Below are positions 38,534-48,770 of a stretch of DNA of 64,000 nt, piece by piece. The stretch's first letter is position 1. Every line of letters begins with the position of its first letter. The translations under genes were made by a program, and so were the position numbers. The notes below the pieces were generated by a model. It was not told the DNA's origin. It saw only the letters and a list, made by a program, of their open reading frames with translations, and did not search any database. Source of the stretch: AP-15 sp963814865 (lineage in GTDB: Bacteria; Pseudomonadota; Alphaproteobacteria; ATCC43930; CGMCC-115725). The DNA is taken from contig CAWFEN010000010.1 of NCBI GenBank assembly GCA_963814865.1, forward strand, positions 248,001 through 312,000, given 5' to 3'.

Positions 38534-40450
38534 TCAGCCGTCGGGGCCGTCGGGGCCGAGCACCTCGAGCAGCGGTCCCAGATGCTGCCGGTAATTGCGC
38601 CAGCGGCCAACCGAGCGGTCGTAAAGCGGCTGGCGCACCTGCCAGTGGCTCATCGTGGTTACGGTGCGCTCGGTGCGATGGAATTCCAGACAGGCGGGCT
38701 CCCAGGCGAGGCCGAGAAAGTCGATCAGCCGCCGGCTCTCGCCTTCGAGATCGGCGACCAGCTTCTCGTATCGCACCTCGTGCAGGCGCAGCGGCAGAAC
38801 ATTTCGCCAATGCGCCATGATGCGCCTGACTTCCAGGCAGCGCCGCCCGCAATCGGGCAGATCGTAGGAAAACAGCTGCAGCCCGTCGGCAAACAGCTGA
38901 AAGTAGCACGAGAGGCTGATGTCGCGCGCATCGCGGCTGCAGTAGATCACCCTTGCGCCCGGAAACATCACGGCGATCAGGCCGAGATGCATACTATTGT
39001 CAGGCATCTTGTCGGTTACCCGGCGGGCGCCTCGGGCGAGGCGGCGAAGCCGTTCGATGTGGAGGTTGGAAAGGCGCGCCGCCAAGGTAGTATCGCCCTC
39101 GAACGCAGCAACCTTTCTCTCCGTCGTGCCGGCCACCGCAGCGGCGATCCGATCGATGTCATCGAGCTCGCCGGCGCCCGTTACCTGCGAATGGCTGGCG
39201 GCGATCTGCTCGACCAGCGAGGTGCCGGACCGCGGCATGCCGACGATGAAGACCGGAAGTTCCGACCGGTTGCCGCCCTGGTTGTCGGCAAAATATTCAG
39301 CAGTATGCGTATCGATCAGCAAATCCACGCGCCGCTTGAGCGCCGCGAAGTCGAAGCGCTGGTCGGCCGCTGTCTGCATGGCGCGGCGTTCGACGTTAGC
39401 CTGGTGATAGCGGGCGAAGGCGTCGTCGTAGCGGTCGGCATTGTCGAACAGCTTGCCGAGCGCGAAGCCGGCGACGATGCGGTCGCTCTGCGGCAGGCCG
39501 GGCTGGCCGAGCACCTCGGTCAGCCGGGCGATTTCGGCCTCATCGGAAGCGCCGCGCCCGGTGGCGGTCTGATGGCGGACCGCCTCGATGTTGGTCGGGT
39601 CGAGTTCGCGCACACGGGCGAGGCAGGCATCCGCTTCCTCGAACCGTCCGAGCAGGCGCAATGACCAGCCGAGCCCGATCCAGCCTTCGACCTGGTCCGG
39701 AGCGAGCGCGATCGCGCGGCGAAATCCCTCCGCCGCCGGCTCCAGATCCTTGCGCAGGATAAGGGTGCCGGCACGGGCCCGATGGGAGGCAGGATCGTCG
39801 GGCTTGAGCTTGATCGCCCGGTCGTGACACACCAGCGCCTCGTCGTAGCGCTCAAGTTCGGCGAGCAGCATGCCGAGGCTCCGATGCGTTTCAGCCCTTT
39901 CGGGCTCCAGCATCAGCGCGCGCAAATAGGCTGACTCGGCCTCGCCGAGGTTGCGAAGCCGGGTCAGCGCAGCGGCCAGGTTGAGCTGTGGCGCGGCGAT
40001 GGTCGGATCCAGCGCGACTGCCATCCGGCAGCTCTCGACCGCCGCTTCCGATTGACCGAGTTCGTTCAGTACCCGACCTAGATTGCTGTAGGCCAGTGCC
40101 GATCCCGGGGTCAGCGCGATGGCGCGGCGATAACTGTCGGCTGCTTCCTCCCGACGGCCGACTTCGCGCAGCGCGTTGCCGAGATTGAGATGCGCATTCG
40201 CAAAATTCTGATTTTGCTCGAGCGCCTTGCCGATCAGTGCGATCGACTGTTCGAATTTCCCTTTGCTGAAGGCGACAACGCCGGAAAGGTGCAGCGCATC
40301 GGGATGATTCGGCGTCCGCTCCAGCACCTTCCGGTAGAATTGATCCGCCCGATCCAGCCGTCCGGCCCGATGCTGCTCGAGACCCGCCTGGATGTCGTGC
40401 ACGTCCGATGCCTGGCGTTGCGGGACATTTGGAACAGTCTGGCTGTGCAT
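38534..40450 (-). CDS. TPR-repeat sulfotransferase family protein (upstream paralogue)
   Basis: 638 residues with the same plan: N-terminal TPRs (HPDALHLSGVVAFSKGKFEQ, ANAHLNLGNALREVGRREEA) and a C-terminal sulfotransferase with FIVGMPRSGTSLVEQ, TDKMPDNSMHLGLIAVMFP and YCSRDARDISLSCYF. It aligns with the downstream gene throughout, so the pair arose by tandem duplication, though many positions differ. They probably form a two-gene transcript. Similar TPR-sulfotransferases are common in large-genome alphaproteobacteria, mostly uncharacterised. Confidence 0.9.
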   Translation of the reverse strand: MHSQTVPNVPQRQASDVHDIQAGLEQHRAGRLDRADQFYRKVLERTPNHPDALHLSGVVAFSKGKFEQSIALIGKALEQNQNFANAHLNLGNALREVGRREEAADSYRRAIALTPGSALAYSNLGRVLNELGQSEAAVESCRMAVALDPTIAAPQLNLAAALTRLRNLGEAESAYLRALMLEPERAETHRSLGMLLAELERYDEALVCHDRAIKLKPDDPASHRARAGTLILRKDLEPAAEGFRRAIALAPDQVEGWIGLGWSLRLLGRFEEADACLARVRELDPTNIEAVRHQTATGRGASDEAEIARLTEVLGQPGLPQSDRIVAGFALGKLFDNADRYDDAFARYHQANVERRAMQTAADQRFDFAALKRRVDLLIDTHTAEYFADNQGGNRSELPVFIVGMPRSGTSLVEQIAASHSQVTGAGELDDIDRIAAAVAGTTERKVAAFEGDTTLAARLSNLHIERLRRLARGARRVTDKMPDNSMHLGLIAVMFPGARVIYCSRDARDISLSCYFQLFADGLQLFSYDLPDCGRRCLEVRRIMAHWRNVLPLRLHEVRYEKLVADLEGESRRLIDFLGLAWEPACLEFHRTERTVTTMSHWQVRQPLYDRSVGRWRNYRQHLGPLLEVLGPDGPDG

Positions 40451-40543
40451 GGATCTCCGGCGGCTGGGCTTCAGCCGCTTGCTCTGGGGTCAATTTCGTT
40501 CGGAGCGCCTGCCGCCGACCAGCATGGCGCCTCGGATTGCGGA

Positions 40544-41092
40544 TCAGCCCGGCAATTTGTCGCCGTCGGGCGGGGCCGGGACCTCGAACGCGTTGACCAT
40601 GCCGGAGAGGAAGGCGAAATAATTCGCCGCAGCGGTTAGCTCGACCAGCCACTGCTCGCCGTGCCGGTCCTTGAGCCGGTCGAACAGCGGCTGGTCGACG
40701 CGGTTGTTGCGCAGCAACTGGCGGGTGTAGGTCACGATGTCGCGCTCGTCGGCCGGCAATGCGGTGGGATCGCCCTTGGCGCGCAGCAGGTCGATCGTCG
40801 CCTCGGGCACGCCGGCGCGGCGCGCGGCGCCGACCTGGGCCGCCCAGACATAGGCCGCCTCCTTCTCACGCACCGCGGCGAGGATGGCGTGCGAGCGCAG
40901 CCTTGCCTCGACCACGCTGCCCTCGCGGAAGAAGGTGACGAGCGGCAGCACCCGCCCGGCGAGCGGCGGGCTGTGCAGCATGATGCTGAACGGGCCGCGC
41001 ACCGAGCCGAAAACCTTGAGCACATCGTCGACGACAGCGTGGTGTTCGGCCGGCACGTCGGCCTTGCCGGTAACCGGAGCAATTCTCGGCAT
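40544..41092 (-). CDS. Carboxymuconolactone decarboxylase (AhpD-like) family protein
   Basis: 182-residue all-helical protein of the CMD/AhpD superfamily. LRSHAILAAVREKEAAYVWA and AAQVGAARRAGVPEATIDLL show the family's helices, but the CxxC pair of true AhpD peroxidase reductases is absent (the corresponding region reads EKEAAYVWAA), so a redox role is unlikely. ATG 41092 has AGGAGAGGAAACC before it. It lies 16 bases after the nitroreductase on the same strand and is likely co-transcribed with it. Confidence 0.85.
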   Translation of the reverse strand: MPRIAPVTGKADVPAEHHAVVDDVLKVFGSVRGPFSIMLHSPPLAGRVLPLVTFFREGSVVEARLRSHAILAAVREKEAAYVWAAQVGAARRAGVPEATIDLLRAKGDPTALPADERDIVTYTRQLLRNNRVDQPLFDRLKDRHGEQWLVELTAAANYFAFLSGMVNAFEVPAPPDGDKLPG

Positions 41093-41108
41093 GGTTTCCT
41101 CTCCTCGA

Positions 41109-41760
41109 TCAGATGCCCGGATAGGGTTTGCCCCAGCCGTCGAGATAGACGACATCGGACAGCGGCCCGCGGCCGACCGGTCCGAACCGGCCCATTGGAT
41201 AGCCGATCGGCAGAATGGCGTAGGAGTGGTAGCCGGACGGGATGCCCATCGCCGCATCGACCTCCTTCTCGTAGCCGATGTGGCGGGTCGTCAGGGTCGA
41301 GCCCAGCCCCAGCGCGCGCGCCGCCAGCAGCATGTTCTGCACCGCGGGGTAGATCGACGAGCCGGCCGAGCGCCCTGGATTGGCGCCATCTTCGAGGCAG
41401 GCGACGATCCACACCGGCGCTTCATGATAATGGTCGGTCAGGTATTCGACGGCGGCGTGCTGGCGCTTGTAGCGGGCGGGGTCCGACCCGGGCGGCGGCG
41501 GACTGACTGGCGTAGCGCGGTCCGACCACCTCGTCGAACGCCTTCTTGTAATAGACCTGCACCGCCTTTTTGATCGCCGGGTCCTTCAGCACCAGAAAGC
41601 GCCAGCGCTGGGTGTTGCCGCCGCTCGCGGCCGCCTGCCCCGCCGCGAGGATCTTGCGGATCAGCTCGTCGGGCACCGGGTCCGGCTTCAGCCGCCGCAT
41701 CGCCCGCATCGTGTGCATGATCTCGAATAAATCCGTTTCCCCTGAGGTTCCTTCGGGCAT
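41109..41760 (-). pseudogene. Nitroreductase family FMN protein, frameshifted near 41495
   Basis: The N-terminal part from ATG 41760 has MHTMRAMRRLKPDPVPDELI and ASGGNTQRWRFLVLKDPA, the FMN-phosphate region of nitroreductases. The C-terminal part in the +1 frame has YKRQHAAVEYLTDHYHEAPV, SIYPAVQNMLLAARALGLGS and MGIPSGYHSYAILPIGYP. They join with one surplus base in the GC-rich run at about 41485-41505. Repaired length is about 217 residues, normal. It would reduce nitro compounds or quinones with NAD(P)H. Confidence 0.85.
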
Positions 41761-42247
41761 CCCATCCTCCGTGGCCGATCGCTGCCAAGGATAGGGGGGA
41801 TCGACGCGACTTCACAAGAACGAAGGGCCGCGGGGCCCTGCCGACGCGGCATCGCGCAGGCCCGTGCCGACCTCGGGCCTTCGTCGCGGCAGGGTCCGAG
41901 ATGCCGAGGATTGGCCGGTCAGCGTCGGATATCTTTACAGCTTGATGATAGTCCAAAGGAAATCTGGCGACATTTCAATTTGATACGACGTTGGCGTGCT
42001 TATTGCCTGCACCATATCGGCCAGTCGCTCCCGCCGACTCGTCGATCCTTGCGGAGAACGTTCAATGCAGCGACCGGTACCAACAGCTCAACCGCCGCTG
42101 CCGCTTGGCACCGCGGTATTGTCCCATGTTGCATTGTCATTACTGACGTGGAACGTCGTGCTGCGCGCCGCGGCTTTGCTGATCCGCGGCCTGAGCCGTG
42201 CGTCGCCGTAACGGCAGCAGGACAGCGGGTGCCGCGCCCGGGAGCGA
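41761..42247. other. Intergenic region between the nitroreductase and the lytic transglycosylase
   Basis: Nearly 490 bases between the start of one minus-strand gene and the end of another. An AT-richer patch lies at 41925-42010. The only open frame with a ribosome site is the 48-codon ORF at 42065-42211. Nothing else is recognisable. Confidence 0.5.
42065..42211 (+). CDS. Possible small hydrophobic protein
   Basis: A 48-codon ORF with GGAGA seven bases upstream of its ATG. The middle is hydrophobic (LGTAVLSHVALSLLTWNVVL) and could be one membrane helix. No family is known to me and the frame may be open by chance in GC-rich DNA. It is the only candidate gene on the + strand in this gap. Confidence 0.25.
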   Translation: MQRPVPTAQPPLPLGTAVLSHVALSLLTWNVVLRAAALLIRGLSRASP

Positions 42248-42946
42248 TCAGGGCCGCCGCGCCTCCGGGAGGCGCTGGTCGGCGAGGTGCATCGCCTTGT
42301 CGAGCCGGCCATAAAAGCGCCCCCCGGCGCCGCCAAAGAGCGGCCGGCCCGGTCCCGGCGCTTCGCTCCAGGCGGCGAAATCCACGCAGGCACCGGAGAT
42401 CGGCGCGTCCGCTGCGGGACGCTTCGGCAACGGGGTCTGGTGCGAATACCGGCCGGCCGCCGCTGCCTTGCCGGTGGTCCGCGGCGCCGCGGCGTCATCG
42501 CACAGGCCGCTGTCGTGCAGCACGCGCCCCAAATAAGCAGCGACCCCGGTCACGAGTTTAGCGGGGGGCCGTCCCGCATCGACCCAGGCATTCATATTGC
42601 CGATACCCCAATTATAGGCGGCGATGGCGTCTGGCCAATTGCCGTAACGCCAATAGAGCCGCGCCAGATAGGCGCGTCCGATGGTGCGGTTTTCCGCCGC
42701 GTCGAACCGATCGCCCCCGCCGACATCCGTCGCCGCCGCGGCGCTGACCTGCATCGGCCCCTGCGGTCCCGTCAGGTCGTCCCGCCACATCGCCGCATCG
42801 CTGCCGTGGCTCGATTCCGCTCCGTCCACCGCCAACGCCACCCGATCGAGCGTGGTGCGCTGACCTTGCGCCGCTGCCGCCGCAACGGCTTGGCTGAAGA
42901 CGAGGGCAGTGACCGCCGATCGCAGGCAACAACGCATCCTTGGCAT
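42248..42946 (-). CDS. Exported lytic transglycosylase (SLT domain)-like protein
   Basis: 232 residues with a signal peptide ending near AVAAAAAQG. The SLT-type domain has the catalytic Glu in AVDGAESSHGSD, the GxxGPMQV turn as LTGPQGPMQVSAAAATDVG, and the later AIAAYNWGIGNMNAWVDAG. It would cleave peptidoglycan with formation of 1,6-anhydromuramic acid in the periplasm. The C-terminal 80 residues have low complexity. Some related proteins serve secretion or conjugation machines, but no such genes are adjacent. Confidence 0.85.
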   Translation of the reverse strand: MPRMRCCLRSAVTALVFSQAVAAAAAQGQRTTLDRVALAVDGAESSHGSDAAMWRDDLTGPQGPMQVSAAAATDVGGGDRFDAAENRTIGRAYLARLYWRYGNWPDAIAAYNWGIGNMNAWVDAGRPPAKLVTGVAAYLGRVLHDSGLCDDAAAPRTTGKAAAAGRYSHQTPLPKRPAADAPISGACVDFAAWSEAPGPGRPLFGGAGGRFYGRLDKAMHLADQRLPEARRP

Positions 42947-43294
42947 CTCCTGTCGCTGGGTCGCGGCAGCATACCCGGCGTCAGGAGGCCGTCAAAGCAA
43001 CAATCGTGTTGTTAAGCAACAATTGATAATCAGTTTTCGTTAATCAAGATATGGTAGTTATCTTCACCATTCTCCCGGCTTATATAGATGTTGTGTGCGG
43101 ACGGCGTCCATGACCTCACAGCACCTCGAACAGCCAGGCCGTGCCCGGTCGGCGCCGGCGATCCGGCTCTTGGCCTTGCCTCGCGTTCCGTTTCAGGTGC
43201 CGGGCGTCTGCGCTGATCGGCATCGGCTCAGGAGCAAGGTTCGCCGCGCGGCGATAGTCGATCGACGCTTCGAAGACCGCCGGGCCGCCCGACC
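42947..43294. other. Intergenic region between the lytic transglycosylase start and mrp end
   Basis: About 350 bases. The left part (42985-43085) is strikingly AT-rich with two copies of CAACAAT and the run GTTGTTAAGCAACAATTG, which can pair with itself; this is probably the promoter or operator of the transglycosylase gene. The right part shows no convincing gene. Confidence 0.45.
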
Positions 43295-44434
<1,140 letters not shown>

Positions 44435-44726
44435 CTCGTGTTCCCCGGCCGGCGGGGCGGAGCCGCACGCCTACCCGATCGTGGCGCTTGGTTCCGGGCG
44501 CCGGTTGAGTCAAGAGTAGCGGGCGAACGAGCCGGTGGGCCGCTTCACGCAGCAGATCGGCCGACCCGCTGCGACCGGCCCACGAGCACCGCCGGACCAG
44601 TGGGATTTGGGTCCGACAGCTCGACTTGACAACACCCGCGCAGCCCCTCTGGGGTCGCGCGCCGCAACCTCGCAGACCGTAGACGGTCGCAATCCGAAGG
44701 CGACGCCGCGGAAAGGTTCTAGATCG

Positions 44727-45953
44727 ATGTTCTGGCAAAGTCAGGGCGGTGGCCCGTGGGGCGGCGGTCCGCGCGGCGGCGGCCCCTGGGGTGGCGGCCC
44801 CCGCAGCAATGGCGGCGGCACCGGTCCGCGCGGCCCGCGCGCGCCCGATTTCGAGGAATTGCTGCGCCGCGGTCAGGACCGGTTTCGCCGCATCCTACCC
44901 GGCGGGTTCGGCTCCGGCACCGGGATCGCCGTCGTCGTCATCGCCGTTCTCGTCATCTGGCTGGCAAGCGGCTTCTACCGCGTGCTGCCCGACGAGGTTG
45001 GGGTCGTGCTGCGCTTCGGCGCCTATAACCGCACCACCCAGCCCGGCCTCAATTATCACCTGCCGGACCCGATCGAGAGGGTGCTGACGCCGAGCGTCAC
45101 CCGCGTCAACCGCACCGAGATCGGCTATCGCTCCGGCGAGACCGGGACCGGCCGCGAGGTGGCGGCGCGTCAGGTGCCGGAAGAGGCGCTGATGCTGACC
45201 GGCGACGAGAATATCGTCGACATCAACTTTACCGTCTTCTGGGTGATCAAGGACGCGATGGCGTACCTGTTCAACATCCGCGACCAGGAGCTGACGGTCA
45301 AATCGGCGTCCGAGAGCGCGATGCGCGAGGTCATCGGCGAGACGCTGATCGCTCAGGCGCTGGCCGAAGGGCGGGCCAAGGTCGAGGCCGACACACAAAA
45401 GCTGCTGCAGTCGATCCTCGACAGCTACGGCGCCGGGATCGAGATCACCCAGTTGCAGCTGCAGCGGGTCGATCCGCCCGCCGAGGTCATCGACTCCTTT
45501 CGCGACGTTCAGGCGGCACTCGCTGACCGCGCCCGGCTGCGCAACGAGGCCGAGACGTATCGCAACGGCATCATCCCCGGGGCGCGCGGCGATGCGGTGC
45601 AGATCGAGCAGCAGGCCGAAGCCTATCGCCTGGCGACCGTTGCCCGCTCGCAAGGCGATGCCGCTCGTTTCCTTTCAGTCTACCACGCGTTCAAGGCGAC
45701 GCAGGACGTGACCCTCGAACGGCTTTACCTGGAGACCATGGAGGAGGTGCTGAAGAACAGCAACAAGGTGATCATCGACAAATCCGCCGAGGGCGGACAA
45801 GGGGTGCTGCCCTACCTGCCGCTGCCCGCGCTCGGCACCGGCCGTGCCGCGCCGGCCTCGGGAGGCACCGCCGCGTCGGAATCCGGCGCGGTGCCGCCGA
45901 TGCTTTCGCAGCCGGCGATGCCGGCCGCACCGCCAAGCGGTGGGCAGCAATGA
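44727..45953 (+). CDS. hflK: HflK, modulator of FtsH protease
   Basis: Inner-membrane SPFH-domain protein that with HflC forms a cage around FtsH. It has a Gly/Trp-rich N-terminus (GGGPWGGGPRGGG), one membrane helix (GIAVVVIAVLVIWLASGFYR), then LPDEVGVVLRFGAYNRTTQP and the SPFH body, with coiled-coil ALADRARLRNEAETYRNGII, and a Pro/Ala tail. I start at ATG 44727 because MFWQSQGG is the family's usual beginning; the frame is open to 44535 without homology. 408 residues. hflC follows after 27 bases. Confidence 0.95.
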   Translation: MFWQSQGGGPWGGGPRGGGPWGGGPRSNGGGTGPRGPRAPDFEELLRRGQDRFRRILPGGFGSGTGIAVVVIAVLVIWLASGFYRVLPDEVGVVLRFGAYNRTTQPGLNYHLPDPIERVLTPSVTRVNRTEIGYRSGETGTGREVAARQVPEEALMLTGDENIVDINFTVFWVIKDAMAYLFNIRDQELTVKSASESAMREVIGETLIAQALAEGRAKVEADTQKLLQSILDSYGAGIEITQLQLQRVDPPAEVIDSFRDVQAALADRARLRNEAETYRNGIIPGARGDAVQIEQQAEAYRLATVARSQGDAARFLSVYHAFKATQDVTLERLYLETMEEVLKNSNKVIIDKSAEGGQGVLPYLPLPALGTGRAAPASGGTAASESGAVPPMLSQPAMPAAPPSGGQQ

Positions 45954-45980
45954 CACGGCGCCGGCGATGAGGCCCGGACG

Positions 45981-46901
45981 ATGAACCGCCGCGCCCTTCT
46001 CGTCGTTGCCGTAGCGTTCGTCGTCATCGGCATTTTCGCGATGAGCTCGCTGTTCATCGTCGACCAGACCGAGCAGGCACTGGTGCTCCAACTCGGCCAG
46101 CCGCAGCGGGTCATCGAGAAACCCGGCCTGTGGGTCAAGAAGCCGTTTATTCAGAACGTGATCATCTACGACAAGCGCCTGCTCGATTTCGAGCCGCCGC
46201 CCGAGGAGGTCATCGCATCCGATCAGAAGCGGCTGATCGTCGATACCTATGCGCGCTACCGCATCACCAACCCGCTGCTGTTCTATCAGACCGTCGCCTC
46301 CGAACTTACTGTTCGGGCCCGGTTAGGCGCGCTGGTCAGCGGCAGCTTGCGGCAGGTAATCGGCAATGTGACCCTGTCGGCGCTGCTGTCGCCGGAGCGG
46401 GCGACAATCATGCGGCAGATCCGCGACGAGGTCGCCGGACAGGCCAAGTCCTTTGGCATCGATGTCGTCGATGTCCGCATTCGCCGTGCCGATTTGCCGC
46501 CGCAAAACAGCGAGGCGATTTATGCCCGCATGCGCTCCGAGCGCCAGCAGCAGGCGGCCCTGTACCGCGGCGAAGGCGCCCAAGCAGCGAAAACCGTTCG
46601 CGCCAACGCCGACCGCGAACGCACGGTCATCCTCGCCGACGCGCAGCGCGACGCGCAGAAAGTGCGCGGCGACGGTGACGCCAAGGCCATCGAGATCTAC
46701 GCCACGGCCTATAACCAGGATAAGAATTTCTTTGCCTTTTACCGGTCGCTGCAGGCCTATCGCGACGCGTTTGACGGCAGCAATACGTCGTTCGTGCTGA
46801 ACCCGAACAGCAGCTTCTTCCGTTTCTTCGAGAATCCGGGCGGGACGCTGGCCCCGGCGCCGCCCGCGGTGCCGGAGAGCGGAGAACCGCGCCGGCGATG
46901 A
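45981..46901 (+). CDS. hflC: HflC, modulator of FtsH protease
   Basis: Partner of HflK, 306 residues. It opens with an N-terminal membrane helix (ALLVVAVAFVVIGIFAMSSL) and FIVDQTEQALVLQLGQPQRV, then the SPFH domain with DKRLLDFEPPPEEVIASDQK and DVRIRRADLPPQNSEAIYAR. Its C-terminus is short and Pro-rich. The stop codon overlaps the start of the DUF2065 gene (ATGA), so they are translationally coupled. Confidence 0.96.
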   Translation: MNRRALLVVAVAFVVIGIFAMSSLFIVDQTEQALVLQLGQPQRVIEKPGLWVKKPFIQNVIIYDKRLLDFEPPPEEVIASDQKRLIVDTYARYRITNPLLFYQTVASELTVRARLGALVSGSLRQVIGNVTLSALLSPERATIMRQIRDEVAGQAKSFGIDVVDVRIRRADLPPQNSEAIYARMRSERQQQAALYRGEGAQAAKTVRANADRERTVILADAQRDAQKVRGDGDAKAIEIYATAYNQDKNFFAFYRSLQAYRDAFDGSNTSFVLNPNSSFFRFFENPGGTLAPAPPAVPESGEPRRR

Positions 46902-47083
46902 GGGATTTATGGACGGCGTTCGCTCTCGTCCTGGTGATCGAGGGCGTTCTCTACGCCTTGTTCCCGGAAGGCATGAAGCGGGCCGCGGCACGGGCCGTCG
47001 CGATCCCGCCGCAGGCCTTGCGGATGGCCGGCCTCGCCGCCGCCTGCGCCGGCGTCGGCCTCGTTTGGCTGGTGCGCCACTGA
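46898..47083 (+). CDS. DUF2065 family small membrane protein
   Basis: 61 residues with two helices (TAFALVLVIEGVLYALFP and a C-terminal AGLAAACAGVGLVWLV) separated by a basic loop, the form of DUF2065 proteins. They are found between hflC and degP in many proteobacteria and their function is unknown; the coupling to hflC (ATGA) hints at a role in the HflKC-FtsH complex. Confidence 0.92.
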   Translation: MRDLWTAFALVLVIEGVLYALFPEGMKRAAARAVAIPPQALRMAGLAAACAGVGLVWLVRH

Positions 47084-47249
47084 TCCCGACCGCGAGCGAG
47101 TGGCGCTCCTTCGCCGAGACCGCGGCCGGCTGACACGATGTAGCTGGCCTGCGGAACGGTTCTCCCGTAAACTCGACAGCTCATCAACAGACGCCGTGCC
47201 GGTGAGGTCGAATAGTACGGCCCCGGTGCGACGCGAGGAGTCGATTTCG

Positions 47250-48758
47250 GTGTCGTCCCGTCTTTCGCGCCTGACGCGCCATGCCGCGGTGGCTGCGTTC
47301 CTGATGATCGTTCCGGCGGCCCTGATGACGGGTCCGGCTGCGGCCCGCCCGGCGCCGGACGGTTTTGCCGATCTCGCCGCCCGGCTGCTGCCGGCGGTCG
47401 TCAACATCTCGACGACGCAGACGCTGAAAGCGGACCGCGGCACCGATCCGGCCGGACCGGAGCTGCCGCAGTTTCCGCCGGGCTCTCCGTTCGAGCAGTT
47501 CTTCCACGATTTCTTCGAGCACGGCCTGCCCAAGGGCGACAGTCCGGAGGCGCTGCCGCGCAAGGCCACCTCGCTCGGCTCCGGCTTCATCATCGATCCG
47601 GCCGGCTACATCGTGACCAACAACCATGTGATCGCCGACGCCGACGAAATCACCGTCATCCTGCACGACAACACCAATCTGAAGGCAAGGGTCGTCGGGC
47701 GCGATCTCAAGACCGACATCGCGCTGCTGAAAGTCAAAGCCGACAAACCGCTGACCGCGGCGAGCTGGGGCGACAGCGATGTCGCGCGCGTCGGCGACTG
47801 GGTGCTGGCGATCGGCAACCCGTTCGGCCTCGGCGGCAGCGTCACCGCGGGCATTCTGTCGGCGCGCCAGCGCGACATCAATTCCGGCCCCTATGACGAC
47901 TTTCTGCAGACCGACGCGCCGATCAACCGTGGCAATTCCGGCGGTCCGATGTTCAACATGGACGGCCAGGTGATCGGCATCAACACGGCGATCTATTCGC
48001 CCTCCGGCGGCTCGATCGGGATCGGCTTCGCGATCCCCTCAGCACTCGCCAGGACCGTCGTCGCCGAGCTCAAGAACGAAGCCGATCACACCGTGCACCG
48101 CGGCTGGCTCGGCGTGCGCATCCAGGCGGTGACCGACGAGATCGCCGAAAGCCTCGGGCTCGACAAGGCGCGCGGCGCGCTGGTCGCCAGCGTCAACGAC
48201 AAGGGCCCGGCCCAGGCCGCCGGAATTCAGCCCGGCGACGTGGTTCTGACCTTTGACGGCAAAGCGGTCGAAGACATGCGGCGCCTGCCGCGTCTGGTGG
48301 CCGAGACGCCGGTCGATAAGACGGTCGCGCTGACCGTCTGGCGCAAGCGCAAGGAGACGACCGTCGAGGTCAAGCTCGGCCGGCTCGACGAGAGCGCCGA
48401 GCAGCAGGCCAGCGTGCAGGCCATTCCCAAAAAGGACACTGCGGCGGAGCAGGGCGTGGTCAAGACGATGGGCCTGACGCTTTCCGCCATCACCCCCGAT
48501 CTCAAGGACAAGTTTTCGCTGGCCGACGATGCCAAGGGCGTCGTCGTGGTCGAGGTCGCCAAGGACAGCTCTGCCGCGGCCAAGGGCGTGCGCCCCGGCG
48601 ACGTCGTCATGGAGGCGGCTCAGCAGGAGGTCAAAACCCCCGACGAGATGAGCCGCAGGATCGACCAGGAAAAGAAATCGGGGCGCAAGTCGATCCTTCT
48701 GCTGGTCGATCGCCAGGGCGATCTCCGCTTTGTTGCGCTCCGCTTCGATCAGGGCTGA
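47250..48758 (+). CDS. degP: Periplasmic serine protease DegP/HtrA (Do family)
   Basis: Chaperone-protease for misfolded periplasmic proteins. A signal peptide (HAAVAAFLMIVPAALMTG ... AAA) precedes a trypsin-like domain with the triad His in VTNNHVIADAD, Asp in LKTDIALLKV and Ser in NRGNSGGPMFN, then two PDZ domains (GWLGVRIQAVTDEIAESLGL and GVVVVEVAKDSSAAAKGVRP). GTG 47250, ten bases after GAGGAG, begins right before the signal peptide; the frame is open to 47100. Length 502 residues. It is in the same operon orientation as hflKC. Confidence 0.94.
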   Translation: MSSRLSRLTRHAAVAAFLMIVPAALMTGPAAARPAPDGFADLAARLLPAVVNISTTQTLKADRGTDPAGPELPQFPPGSPFEQFFHDFFEHGLPKGDSPEALPRKATSLGSGFIIDPAGYIVTNNHVIADADEITVILHDNTNLKARVVGRDLKTDIALLKVKADKPLTAASWGDSDVARVGDWVLAIGNPFGLGGSVTAGILSARQRDINSGPYDDFLQTDAPINRGNSGGPMFNMDGQVIGINTAIYSPSGGSIGIGFAIPSALARTVVAELKNEADHTVHRGWLGVRIQAVTDEIAESLGLDKARGALVASVNDKGPAQAAGIQPGDVVLTFDGKAVEDMRRLPRLVAETPVDKTVALTVWRKRKETTVEVKLGRLDESAEQQASVQAIPKKDTAAEQGVVKTMGLTLSAITPDLKDKFSLADDAKGVVVVEVAKDSSAAAKGVRPGDVVMEAAQQEVKTPDEMSRRIDQEKKSGRKSILLLVDRQGDLRFVALRFDQG

Positions 48759-48770
48759 ACGGGGCTGCGT

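Noticed and set aside
43116..43294. Short minus-strand frame after mrp
   Set aside because: It is an Arg-rich continuation without homology that I can see and has no start signal.
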